NCBI GenBank assembly: GCA_027922465.2
Contig: BQMF02000173.1
Span: 496,001-560,000, forward strand
Reading direction: 5' to 3'
DNA from: Turritopsis dohrnii
Lineage: Eukaryota; Cnidaria; Hydrozoa; Anthoathecata; Oceaniidae
Length of the DNA: 64,000 nt
Shown: positions 12,063-23,822 of the stretch, piece by piece
Layout of the letters: every line of letters begins with the position of its first letter
Position numbering within the stretch: position 1 is the first letter of the stretch
The notes under the pieces: generated by a model
What the model saw: only the letters and a program-made list of their open reading frames with translations
Told to the model about the DNA's origin: nothing
Databases searched by the model: none
Made by a program: the position numbers and the translations under genes

Positions 12063-13868
12063 GAGTTCACGAAAAATAAAATTAAGGAATTGGAAATAAT
12101 AAGTGTGTGTCATCCAGGTGGCGTAACTCTCAGCCCATGTTCACCATGCGTTGTGTGACCACGAAGAGTTAACGAAAAATAACAAGTTTAACAAGTGTTG
12201 TGGATCGAGAAGAGCTTGCACTTGCTGGATAGTCTAAGTATTAATACATGATTCTCATATTGATTTGGTTTGCGAAAATCTGTCTGTTTGTTTGTTTGTG
12301 GAAGGTCATCGTCTTGGACTCCAGGGACCCTTCTGACTGGGCTCGTTATAAGTCTCAAAGAAATCTTGTAGCAAATATGAATAGGAAAATGAAGTCGGAA
12401 TATTTTTACTTATTCTGATATCAAGGTAAGCTGTTTATCCTTGATGCCTATCTAGGGCATTGCCAGTACGTAAGTAAGTAACACTGCACGAAATTTAGTG
12501 TTGTCTGAAATCTGTTCACGGTGAACATGATGTTTTTACAATTTTGGACAACATCAAATGTGATGTTTTGATGTTTTCGGCTTTTTAAGTTGACGTTGTC
12601 ATGCTTTCCTTTCTTACGTCAAGTTTCCACTTATTTAAACAACTCCAAACATCATTTTAAAATATGTTCGCTTTTCAACATGATGTTTTGACAATGGAAG
12701 TTTTCATATTTCATGTTTTGATGTTTTCCGTGTTTGATCATGTAGATATTTTTCTATGAAAGGTCTTGTTTTTTGTTGACATAGTATAATGCACGTTTAT
12801 GGATAACCTGGTCGGTGTTGTTACCGGACTTTTTTAAGTTTTCTTTTTCAGTAATTATTCAAATGTTACTGGAAAGTAATAACCTTAACTAGGAGTAATT
12901 ATCTTTAAATATTGATGCTCTAAAAACCCAGTAAAATATTGTTGACGGGTGTAAAACATTGTTGACGGGCGTAAAACATTTTTGACGGGTGTAAAACATC
13001 ATTTATGCTTTTATCAGAAATCTGATGATGAAAGTTAAATCTAAAACCAAATTCTAAAATGTATTATTGAAAATTAAGTGCAGCGGCTACTTTAGCGCGA
13101 ATTATTGAAGTCAATTTTGTGCTTCAACTTAGGTAATGCAGATTGGATATTGAAACTCCTCTAATTCAAAGCGGGTTTTTCTAATTTAACGCTGATTTTC
13201 AGGAGCACTTTTTGAATTCTAGTTAAATAGCATAATTCACCAAAAATAATTTTTTTTGGCCCTCACTACATTAGAAAAATTACGTTAGGTTGGATTAATC
13301 CTGATTAAAATTTTAGAAGCTATGTTTGTAAAACTCTCACAGTATAGTTTTTTATCATTTTTTGTATGTATATTCCATGTCATCGTCTTTTTCAACACAC
13401 GAGTAGTGTTAAGGATTCGGAGTTTCTATTGCAGGTTGAGATCCTCTTGACTTGTGTAAGCTCGACTAGTGTAAATGGAGAAACATTATAACATGAGTTT
13501 AATAAAAATTGCATACCTTTTGCGAATAAATATCCTGTCTCGTCATGATACTATGTCAATAAAGTTGTAACAAGAGAGTTAGAAAGATTCGTAAACTCGA
13601 CGAGCCTGTTACACGAAAAAAAATCAATTATAGTTTGTTCACTACATTCATGTACAAACACGGCTGAATGCTTCGGTGACCTTTCAAATTTTAATGATTG
13701 CTATCATAAATAAAGCTAACTCTTATATCTGAACTTTCAGAATTTTCAGGAGGATTTTCAGGAGGTTACACACATCGTAGATAATTTATGAATACTAACA
13801 CATCGTGCGTATAAGTTGTTTTGATGAAATTATAAGAACAATAGGCTTTCGTTGAAATGTGAGTAATA
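12063..13868. other. Intergenic, no gene; short tandem repeats
   Basis: No coding frame is supported. Scattered repeats of a GATGTTTTGATGTTTTC phrase lie near 12535-12745, and three 20-bp units at 12938-12997 are given separately. The rest is AT-rich. Confidence 0.45.
12938..12997. repeat. Three tandem 20-bp units
   Basis: The unit ATTGTTGACGGGTGTAAAAC is repeated three times with two substitutions. Confidence 0.8.
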
Positions 13869-14483
13869 CAGTGTGTATCAAAATGTCTTATCCACCAACT
13901 TTCAAGGCGTATATCTCCTTACATGTCTGATAAAATATTGTGAATTTTATATCACAAGAAAGAGCTTTTCACGCTCTATCCGTTAATATCAAATGTTTGC
14001 CAAAATATTTGTTCTTCGAAAAGATATTGAAGAAAAACTCAACGATTTGGCTCATTAAATTCTTAAAAGTCAATTAACTGACATGCTAATGACTTTTTAG
14101 TGGTGTAATTTTCTTTTGTTGTGCTGATGAAACTTTTAGAAAATTTTAAGTATAGCTTTGCGTATCAATTTCCCATAACAACTAATCTTAAAAATTTCAA
14201 ATAATTTTTTTTTACTCTGTGATGATTTTTAATGTTTTTATTGTGTTTACAAATGACCTTCATTGTAAAATGACTTAATTGACTTTTAAGAATTTAATGA
14301 ACCAAATCGTTGAGTTTTTCTTCAATATCTTTTCGAAGAACAAATATTTTGGCAAACATTTTACATTAGCGGATGAAGCATGAAAAGCTCTTTCTTGTGA
14401 TATAAAATTCACTATATTTTTTCAGACATGTAATGAAATATACGCCTTGAAAGTTGGTGGATAAGACATTTTGATACACACTG
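13869..14483. mobile_element. Tc1/mariner-type MITE with arms over 200 bp
   Basis: The left arm starts CAGTGTGTATCAAAATGTC after a TA at 13867-13868. The right arm ends with the exact complement before a TA at 14484-14485. TA target duplications and a CAGTG terminus are the hallmarks of Tc1/mariner elements. The arms align for about 220 bases (13869 to about 14085, and about 14270 to 14483) with few differences. There is no transposase, so the element depended on an enzyme supplied elsewhere. Confidence 0.88.
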
Positions 14484-15330
14484 TACATTCAATGTAACAC
14501 TTATTTCAAAAGAACAAGGCTTTTTAAAGAACACAATGTAGCAATTATGGAAAAAATAATGTTTGTTCAACGTTTCTATAGTATCAACCCCCCTTTTAAA
14601 ACATACTATAGTCGTATTTTTTGTGTTTTATATATTTTAATATATGTGCTAATGAGAAAGCTTATCAGGCTGAAATTAACGATTTGGCCTTGAATGTGGT
14701 GAACAAACTATACTTCTGAGAATTTGTTTAAAACTGTTCTACTAAAACGATACTTCAGAGATTTAGAGCTTTTTGTTGTATCAAAAGAAACATCATTACT
14801 TTGCACACTGATTTCAAATGTTGATGTGAAGTTTCTAATGACTTTGTAGGGAAAAATTCAGGAACAACTCTGCATATAATTCCCTACAAATCTATAGAAA
14901 AATGGTTTCGTGTAAACGAAACATGATTTTTCCGAATCCCGCTAATTGCGTAATTGTAATTATTCATTTAGCAGTAATACTTGTTTTGATGGAAATGAGT
15001 CGAACTTTATGAAATTATGATTTCAATGAACTATTATGGACTGTGACGTCGATTAGTAAAGTATTTTGTTATATACACCTATTTGTATATACATCATTTT
15101 TCATATGTATTTTCTTATATGCATAATCTGGCTTTTATCGTAACTGTATTGGGGAGTTATCAGTCGCGAATCTAGAGGTATGTCGAAATTTGTGTAGGAA
15201 AGTGTTAACAATCTGACCATAAAAGAAAAGCGTTCAAATAATCCCATTAGTAATATAAATTGAATTCACAAATAATGGTAATGCTCTCCTACACAAATTT
15301 CGTCATACCTCTAGCTCCGCCTGGTTATGT
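14484..15330. other. Intergenic; one short inverted repeat
   Basis: No gene is seen. Arms 15171-15201 and 15284-15313 (CTAGAGGTATG.CGAAATTTG) form an inverted repeat with an 82-bp spacer, just beside the 3' end of the next LINE. It may be another MITE into which the LINE tail region inserted. Confidence 0.5.
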
Positions 15331-18033
15331 TACTTATTTATTTATTTATTTAAGAAATACAAAAATTCACAGGCCAGTTAGATGGCTTCTACGAATCGCT
15401 CATTGTTTTGTAATTCGGATCGAATCGAAGCGGATAATCTTCCCAGTACTTGTCCAGTCTGTTCTTGAATGAGTTCATACTTGAAGCTTCTACGACATTC
15501 TTTGGGAGATTGTTCCAAATTTTGATGGCTCGATAGTAAAACAAATTAAATTGTAACCCTCTGACCCAATCAATAGGAAAATTATACTCCAGTTGGGATG
15601 CATGGCTTCTAGGTAGTTTTCTTTGTCGAAAGGCTTGAGAGAGACAAACTTTATCGTAAACGTGAAAGTGTTTGTAAAGCTCAATCATGTCGCCTCTCTC
15701 TCTACGATATGATAGGGTTGGTAGATCAAGTTTGCGCAACCGTTCCTCATATGTAAGATCTCTAAAGCGATTTACCAACTTGGTTGCTCTTCGTTGCACA
15801 CTTTCGAGTAGTTTGGTATGTTTTTTTAGGTGCGGTGCCCAAACTGATTGGCAGTATTCGAGATGGGGTCTGACAAATGCGGTATATAGTTGTTTAAACA
15901 GTCGTTCGTCGAGAAACGTAAAACTGCGTCGGATCAGCCCAATCATAGAGTTAGCTTTCTGAACTTTTGAATTCATATGTTCTACAAATTTGAGATCTGT
16001 ATCGATAATAACTCCCAGGTCTTTTTCTTCGAATACATGCTCTAGTTCTTGGTTGTAAAGTGTATAACGTTTTGTGTGTTGAATATTTTCAAACTTCCCA
16101 AGGGTTAATACGTGACATTTACCAGGGTGAAATTGTAACATCCACTTCTTAGCCCATGATTCTAGGGTGTCTATGTCTCTTTGTAACTGATCAGCATTAT
16201 CTTTGGAAGATACATTTCGCATGATTTTTGTGTCGTCAGCAAATAAGTAAGTTTCGGAAGAAATGGATTCGGGAAGGTCATTGATAAAGATAACAAAAAG
16301 GACAGGTCCGAGGACACTACCCTGCGGAACACCACTCAAAACCTTGGCAGGATACGATGAAGAACCATTTACTTTCACTACTTGAGAGCGGTCAGTAAGA
16401 AAGGCTTTAATCCAGTGCAACATTTTCCCTTCTATTCCGTAGCTCAATAGCTTGTTTATAAGACGTTGGTGGGGGACACTATCGAATGCTTTAGCAAAAT
16501 CAAAATAAATTGCATCCACGATTCCACCTGAGGCAACAATTTCCACACATTTGTTTAGGTAGGACAGCAATTGTGTTGTAGTTGAACGTCCTTTAACAAA
16601 ACCATGCTGTTCGTTGCAAAGGAGTTTATTCTGAACCATGTGGTGGGTTACACCGTGTTTTACTAGCGTTTCCATCATTTTGCAGACGACGGATGTGAGG
16701 CTTATTGGGCGATAGTTTTCTGCTTTGTGTCGGTTTCCTTTTTTGTAAATTGCAGAGATTGATGCTTTCCTCCAGTCGTCTGGGAGATACCCTGAATCAA
16801 ATGACTTCTGGAAAATGGTTGCAAGTGGTTCAGAAACGTATTCAGTTAGTTCTTTCAATGTACGAGAATGCACTTCATCTGGCCCACATGATTTATTCGG
16901 ATTCAGATTTTTGATCACCTCAGAAACTGCATCTGGAGTAATTTTCAAGTCGGATAAAATGACTTCTGTGCGCTTTTCAGGGGCTGGCATGTTACTCGTG
17001 GTTTCTTTCGTAAAAACGCTTATGAACTGGTCTTGAAGCACGTTAGCTTTATCTTCATCAGTGAAGACTTTTGTTTTGTCAGGATTGTTTACTTTCTCAA
17101 GCGGCGCGATTCCAGACTTGGTTTTTAACTTACTACGAACATGAGCCCAAAAAGCTTTTGGATTACTTTTAGCTTTATTCGCAATATTGTTCTCTAATCT
17201 TCGTTTGATCCCTCGCATTAATGATTTTACACGATTTCTGGCTCTATTAAATTCTTTTCTTGCGTTATTGTGATTGCTACCTTTCTTCTTCACGGCTATC
17301 CACCGACGGTAGGTTATTCTCTTTTGCTTGATGGCTGTTTGCACTTGGTTGTCGATTGGAATATTTCCTTTTTTCCTCCATTTCTGGCTAGAAGCTACTT
17401 TTGGAATAAATTGGGATTGGAGTTCTAGTATTTTGCTTTTAAATTCTTTCCATAGGCCTTCGACATCGTACTCTTTCTCCAGGAAAACCTGCTTCCAATC
17501 ACTGAAGGCGAGCTCATTTCTCATTGAGTCATAGTCACCTTTGTGGTAGGCCAGTCGTTCTTGTGGTTTTGAATAATCTACGTAACAGCTATATTTAAAT
17601 ATGATGGTTGAGTGATCACTTTTACCTAAGGGCGAGTCATACTCGAGGTCTGAAACTTGCATTTGCTCATTGGTGAACAGCAGGTCTAGTATTGAAGGAT
17701 CATCATTGCCTCTGGCTCTTGTTGGTTCGCGAACATGTTGGTACAGGAAACAGTCACGTGTTGTCTCTAGAAATTCGTTTTCTCTGCTAGATTCGCCTTT
17801 CAGTGTTGAGAACGAGTTCCAGTTGATGCTTTTGTAATTAAAGTCTCCTACTATGCACATGTGGGAGTGTGGTTTATTCACTGGCTCTTTAAAAAGAAGA
17901 TTTAGATTTTTGTTGTTGATGTCTGACGAGTCCGTATTTGATGGACTACGATATATGCAGCCAAAAATAAGTTTATCGTCATTTAGTAGCTGGATTTGTA
18001 GGACGACAGCCTCGTCATATGATGTGTTAAGCT
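15331..18033 (-). CDS. LINE (Jockey/CR1-like) ORF2, 5'-truncated, reverse transcriptase frame intact
   Basis: One open frame runs from about 18030 to the stop at 15389. It begins within the AP endonuclease (IFGCIYRSPSN, then VGDFNYKSINW, ending near KSDHSTIIF). A basic linker follows, then the reverse transcriptase with NYRPISLTS, the palm motif YFDFAKAFDSVPHQ, GVPQGSVLGP and the catalytic LFADDT. The C-terminal region contains FVRPHLEYC..VWAPH. All visible RT catalytic residues are present. The start of the endonuclease is missing, and an in-frame stop appears just outside, near 18035. The 3' end on the minus strand carries a short UTR and an (AAAT)n tail at 15353-15332. It is a typical dead-on-arrival 5' truncation but a recent one, since the frame is unbroken for about 880 codons. 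Confidence 0.9.
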
Positions 18034-19484
18034 AAAGTGGACTCGGGAGCTAAAGCTAAAGTGGAAGTGGACTCGGGATTATTCAAAGTGAAACTTATCC
18101 GAGCTTCCTGCATATTCGAACCAAATGTCAATCCCCTTGGACTTCCCTTTAAAAACTAATCTGATAAAAAGAATTTCCGTTTTACCCAGACAATGTTTAT
18201 CATTCATATTGTTTGTAACTGGGCTTTTCCGGCTCTCTTTATGATAATTGATAAATTAGAATCCTGTATACAATATCTCCTCTATTAACCGCCCGCGTTT
18301 TAATTGTTTTCAAAATTTAGTGGACAATCAATTTTAGTTTACTAACATCTCCGACTTTTGTTGTTCTAGAATAATACTAGTAAGTAATTAATACGTTATA
18401 TGAAGAAAATTAGAATAGGCCCTCTCGTGTCAATAAAAAATGCCACGAATCCCGATTTCCCGATATTACGTATTGAAGATTACAGTGACTAGATCTAGAG
18501 GGGGCGCTTAAAAGAAGGGGGCGCTTAAATGAGGAAATACGGTATTATGTTTGTTGCAAATAATATGCTTTTGCATTGTTTTCAATTTGAAGTAGCTTTT
18601 GTTACTAATAGATTTATGTGAAGAAGTGAATATACATTAAAGGCTATGGGATTTTTCACAAATAACGTCAACCATTTTTTCAAGACTCAACCTGTGTCAA
18701 CTTTTTTTTATCCCCTCCCCCGAAGTTGACATCATCTTTTGGAAAGAGGATCCTAAGTCGAGGTACTCATAAGTATGTTTGAACAAAACCCCGTCAACCA
18801 GCGTCAACTTAAGCATAACCTTCCCCTCCCTTCTCCTCAAGCTCACCTCTCTCAAGGAAGTCTGTTAAAGCTTTGAACGGAATTACATCTTTTTGCTGAA
18901 TCAACCCGCTTTCACGACCGCAAATAGAAAACCAATCCAGATTGACTCATGTTGAGCCGTTAAATCGCTTCTTTTTTTATTTATGTAAATGCGAGTTCAA
19001 CGAAATGCACCAACTCACCTTTTAACCTAGATCAGGTCAACTCGCTTCATATAATAAGGCCCTTCAAATCTTCACACACGTTAAATTTATTTCCAGAATT
19101 AGGTATTATCAGGTTTATATCTGAATTTTGAAATCACCCTCCACAACAACTTGTTCTGGAGAAGAAATTTTGCTTCTGGATGGAATCTTTTCAGCATAAA
19201 TATTTCATGATAAATTTATGAACTGTACGACACACTATCAATGCATCCCTAACTGTGTCCAATCATTAAATAATAAACCAAAAAAATCAAAAGACACTTT
19301 TATGGTAAGTTGTTATTGTCTATATGAACGCAAGTGGTGTTCATAAATTACCCGAGAAATTGCATGTTCTACAGTTTCATCTGCGTAACTGTTCAGCGAA
19401 TATGCTCGGTCGCGTTCAGCATTTGTTGGTATCCATTTTCGTAATATTTCACAGTAAAGTACAAAATCTTCTTCTTTTATCAAG
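18034..19484. other. Intergenic, no gene recognised
   Basis: A tandem phrase AGCTAAAGTGGACTCGGGAG lies at 18037-18076 and a short GGGGGCGCTTAAA direct repeat near 18500. No coding frame is supported. Confidence 0.4.
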
Positions 19485-19670
19485 ATCGATGTACAGGGGG
19501 GCCCAGAATGGGATGATGACTACATTTGTTCAGATATTTCTGGTCGATGCAGTGCGTTCAATACTACCAATCATGTCTCAACGTGTTGTGCTTCAGCTAA
19601 TCTGTTAAAGAATTTCAATATTGTAATGGTTATTTCTTTTGTGGCAATATCATTAGTGCTTTTCCTTTAA
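19485..19670 (+). pseudogene. Last-exon-like copy of the 25.4-kb secreted cysteine-rich gene
   Basis: The frame IDVQGGPEWDDDY..C..ISGRCSAFN...VSTCCAS ends with a hydrophobic tail and a TAA at 19668. It aligns with the end of the gene at 25450-26113. The coding half upstream of this point has no clear counterpart nearby. It is either a partial gene copy or the last exon of a gene whose other exons I cannot see; a possible AG acceptor lies directly before it. Unlike the 25.9-kb copy, this one reads through without a frameshift into its hydrophobic C-terminus. Confidence 0.6.
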
Positions 19671-20258
19671 TTAACACGTTTTTCCGTTTTATGATTAGTA
19701 AGAAGTTCTAGAGAAGTTAGTTGAAGCTTACATAGAACTTTTGTCCCTCAATATCTTGCGCAAAACAAAGGACTATTCAAATAGTGTAAACACAAGGCAT
19801 TTGGAACACAAAGCGCTCGTCGACCGGACAAAATATTGGCCAGTTTTCCCATAAACATCAAATCACAAACTAAGACATCTAGCTTTAAGTTTTATAGGGT
19901 ATAATAGCTATAGTGCATCAGATATGCTACATAAGCTAGACAAGTTTTAAACCATACTCTTAGAAAATGAAAAAAAAAATATTTGCAAATTCCACGGGGT
20001 TTTTAATGGTATTTCTGATGTCTTTATAAAAAGGTGTTTAGTCTCGTTTATTTCCCTCAACAGAAGTGTAAGCGGAAAAACTGAGGATGGATTATCACAT
20101 ATGGTTAATCCTCTATATGCCAAGTCACAACATAATAGCAAGCTACACTATACTTTAATGCAAAAAAGAATTCCATTTTATGCAACCTGTGTAAAAGTTG
20201 TTACCGTGTCCGACTTCAAAAATAGTGCGTCAAATCCTTTTTTCGGATGTTCGAATCT

Positions 20259-21150
20259 AACGATGAAAAATAAAATCACAAAATTGCGATTGAAAAACGT
20301 GCCCATGTCGTACTGCTGGAAAGACTGACTAACAAAATGTATGGGATGGTTTTGCTACGACCAACCGTTATTGACAAATCGTCGTTCAAAAATTTTAGTG
20401 ATGTCACATTTCCCTCGTTATAAGAACAAAGAAGGTCAACTTTTATAACGAATCGTTTGGCTCCTATCATCAACCAATGAAATTCTTTAAAAATTCAGAA
20501 TACCATATTTCTATGAAAAACAGGGCATTTTTTATCTATAAGTAGACCGAATGCACACTGGCCGTATGCGTTCTAACATAAGAGGATGGGTCATGGATTG
20601 AGATTTGAAAAATCCAAGTTGTCTAGAATGTATGTTATTGTAGAACTATTAACATTGGAATACAGCAATTTTATATTGTCAATTTCGAACAAAAAAAATT
20701 AGATGATAGTTTCAAGTAGTTTGAACCATTCTTTCAAGTAGAAATAGCCTTAGACTAGAATCGAATAGAATTTCCCTAGTAAAAAAGGTTTCAAAGGTTA
20801 AAATTCGATTACGAAAGCCCGACAGACATCAGCCTTTGATTTTAGTAATTTTCAGAATCTGCCTATCTGAACGTCACTATGAAAAAGAGCACGAATTTCA
20901 GAGATAAAGGGATCAAAAGAAGTATCTGTGTTCTGGTCAAGTCCTAAAGAGTCCTCCCAGCTTACGTTTCTGAGACCACAAGTAAAGTTTTCAGGATTAA
21001 CTTTAGACCATTTCCTATAGAATGGAGAAAGATTTTCTCCAATGGGAGAAACTGGACAAGAGATACGAAAAAAAACAGTGAAAAATGTCAAAAAATTTAT
21101 GAAAGGAAATTGCCAGTTCTGCACTCACTGACAGCGGAAAAATATTGTCT
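20259..21150. repeat. Duplicated segment, copy 1
   Basis: This aligns in order, same orientation, with 21908-23400. Shared landmarks are AACAAAATGTATGGGAT, AACGAATCGTTTGGCTCCTAT, ATCCAAGTTGTCTAGAATGT, GTTTCAAAGG, and AAAGGGATCAAAAGA. The left part resembles the interior of the short Helitrons at 28894 and 42261 (ATGTATGGGAT..CGACCAACCGTT). The right part is a minus-strand LINE fragment at 20852-21124. Confidence 0.7.
20852..21124 (-). pseudogene. LINE fragment (region between endonuclease and RT)
   Basis: The minus-strand frame contains GLRNVSWEDSLGLDQNTDTS and a following FDPFISEI. This is the post-endonuclease linker pattern (NW..L...D.N..FD.F...I..L) found in CR1/Jockey LINEs. It aligns with the corresponding part of 23100-23616. 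It is too short and broken to function. Confidence 0.5.
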
Positions 21151-21629
21151 ATGAGTGTTTTAGTATGTTCTAAAACACGTTTTATGTATTTTCTAAAACA
21201 CGAATGTTCTAAACCACTTTAGTATGTTCTAAAACAGTGTTTAATTGATAAGCTAGTGTAATATCGACTTCCTTCAAACATAGAAAACAATTCCATCTAA
21301 CTATTTAATGATTAAAGTATTCAGTGAGTCTGCCAACATATATTCTGAAGGGTTTTTTCAGCATAATCACTGATTATCACATACTTTCTGATGATCATTG
21401 TTAAGCCTATTTACACTTTTTGAAAAGTACATTAGCATCAGTGTGACCTAAGAGCTAAAAAAAAAAAATAGCAAAGTTTGCGTAAATTTTCAGCTGTTTT
21501 GATTTGATCTATTTAGTTTGCATATTCCGGATCAGTTTTGAAATACCGCCACCGCTACACTATGCCGCATGGTTAACAAACGATAAATGTATTCGTTTGC
21601 TTACATAGGAAAACAATAATTACGAAAAC

Positions 21630-21908
21630 ATCGCTGAATTTTTACAAGAACGGATTTGTCGCATTCTTTTTGAAGTTTTGAAATCACATTCTGTTTTTCA
21701 TATTAAGCCAGAAATAATTTCAAATCAAATTTTCAAGTATTGTCAATTTATTCCAAAGACAATACTTACATAATATTGATACTTGATAATATTGACAATA
21801 CTTGAAAATTTGATTTGAAATTATTTCTGGCTTAATATGAAAAACAGAATGTGAATTCAAAACTTCAAAAAGAATGCGACAAATCCGTTCTTGTAAAAAT
21901 TCAGCGAT
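21630..21908. repeat. Long near-perfect palindrome (about 120-bp arms)
   Basis: From TCGCTGAATTTTTACAAGAA at 21631 the sequence is repeated inverted, ending TCAGCGA at 21907. There are very few mismatches and a spacer of only some 20-40 bp around 21755-21790. There is no coding content. The right flank continues directly into duplicated segment copy 2. Confidence 0.85.
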
Positions 21909-23400
21909 GAAAATAAAATCAAGAAATTGCGATTGAAAAACCCATGTTGTACAGCTGGAAAAACTGATTAACAAAATGTATGGGATCGATTTTAGTGACG
22001 TCAAATTTGCGTCCCAACAAGAACAAAGAAGGTCAGTTGACCTTTCACCACGTGCTACTATAATACTGATCGTGAAGGAAACACCTCTCATCTCTGCGCG
22101 GTTTTAGACACTCTTGAAAAAATTGCCTGTAAAGAAAGTAAACCTCTAAAATAAATAGTTCTGAGCCAAGTTTTTATTAATAGTTCTGGAAAAGTTGTGT
22201 TGTGAGGCAAGTGTTTTTATAGCGAATCGTTTGGCTCCTATCAACAACCATGGAAAATCTTCAGAAGTTCAGTAAGTAAGTAAGTATCAATTTATTTCAA
22301 AACAGAATATCATAATTCTGTGAAAACTTGAAGAAGCAATTGCTCCCTACAAGAATTTGCTGGTCAGCAGTACGAAAGGCTTTTTTTAGATATATAAACG
22401 GCCCAACGGCCTTATACGATCTAACATAAGAATATGGGTCATAGGATGAGATTTGTGAAATCCAAGTTGTCTAGAATGTATCACTGCGGACACTATAGAA
22501 AAGGAAGAACCTTGGAATACATCAACATATACCGACTGGTAGCATTGTGGTGCTTCCTGTTTGGGAGGTCGCGGGTTCAATCCCCGACCGAGTCATGCCA
22601 GCGATTATAACAGTGTGAACCACTCCTTTTTGCTTAGCACTGAGCAAGAGAGTAGGAATGATGTCTAGGGTGGTTGTCTAGTTGAGCGTTTTCTGTCATT
22701 ACAGCTTCCGTAGCCCAAATGAGAGATTCAAATGGTCCAGGACCTCTTCGCGGGACCCTCATTGATAACAGTACCTTAATGAACTGAAGTGGCTATCCTG
22801 GGTAAACATTAATAAATAAATTACTAAATAAATAAATAAACGTTATGTTATCGATACTCGAACGAAATGAAATTGGGTGGTAGTTTATGGTAGTTTGAAC
22901 CTTTTTTGAAAAAAGGACAACTTTAAACTGGAATGGCAGGGGAATTTCCCAGATGACAAAGAAAGGTTTCAAAGGCTAAAATTTGATTACGAAAGCCCTT
23001 GAGTCATCAGCATTCGATTTCAAACATTTTCGGAAATAAAAATCACGTTTAGACATCAGCTTTAATGTTCTTAAAATTGGCCTTCATTTCAAAGGCTTCT
23101 TATTAAGCTGCTATCTGGTTAATCTGACTGTCAAAACGTGACGATCAACGAGAGCACAAGTTTTAGATATAAAGGGATCAAAAGAGGTATTTGTGTTCTG
23201 GTCAAGTCCTAGAAGTTCATTCCACTTTAAGTTTCTGAAACAAGAAACCTTTTCCTTTAGACTCTAGAAAGATTTTATGCACTGAGAAAAACTGGACAAG
23301 AAATACACAAAAACAGGGACAATCGTTCAGACATTGTTGAAAGGTGATTACCAAATATGCAATCACTAACAGTGACAGCGGAAAAATATTGTCTATGTTC
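21908..23400. repeat. Duplicated segment, copy 2, with inserted SINE
   Basis: This is the second copy of 20259-21150. It is longer because the SINE at 22531-22840 and other stretches are inserted. The last third is a minus-strand LINE endonuclease fragment that continues to 23616. Confidence 0.7.
22531..22840 (+). mobile_element. tRNA-derived SINE
   Basis: The head is tRNA-like: ACTGGTAGCATTGTGGTGCT for the A-box arm, then GCGGGTTCAATCCCCG for the B-box and T-arm. A roughly 200-bp body follows, then an (AAAT)n tail at 22811-22840. The paralogous segment (copy 1, near 20660) lacks it, which supports insertion after the duplication. I could not define a clear target-site duplication. Confidence 0.8.
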
Positions 23401-23616
23401 TGCTATACTGGTAGGCAAAATGACAAAAGGTAATATGAACTGTGAACCTATAATGTTCGAGAAAGTTGAAGCATCTTGATTTATATTGTATTTAAGAAGG
23501 TTAATGCTGCAATCTCCCAGCAAAACTAATGATTTATTCCCCTTTCTATAAGTTGTAAGAAAGAAGAAAGCAAATTGAATGCATGTACAGACATTGCGAA
23601 ATGTCCATAAATACAT
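23100..23616 (-). pseudogene. LINE AP-endonuclease fragment
   Basis: The minus-strand frame reads LVLLGDCSINLLKYN, then TFSNIIGSQFILPFVILPT, and SDCIFGN. This is the GDFNINLL ... LP...PTRI ... TLIDNIF pattern of CR1/Jockey LINE endonucleases. The usual DFN is DCS here, so a catalytic aspartate context is disturbed. The downstream part matches 20852-21124. Confidence 0.6.
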
Positions 23617-23822
23617 CCAATATTAAAAATCGATTCATTGTAAACGAAATCTCGGCAAAAGTAGATTCAAGCTGTTATAGTTCCTATGGGAGTTGAGAAT
23701 GGTCAAATCTTGGAGTTAACTTATGTTTTCCTTTCTAATAAACATCAGGAATTGAGTAATTTGCAAATGTGCGAAAGATGTTCATAAGTTATAAAGTAAC
23801 ACATTCAAAGAATCTTTTAAGC

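Noticed and set aside
12938..12997. CRISPR-like array
   Set aside because: The units are contiguous with no spacers, and the context is eukaryotic.
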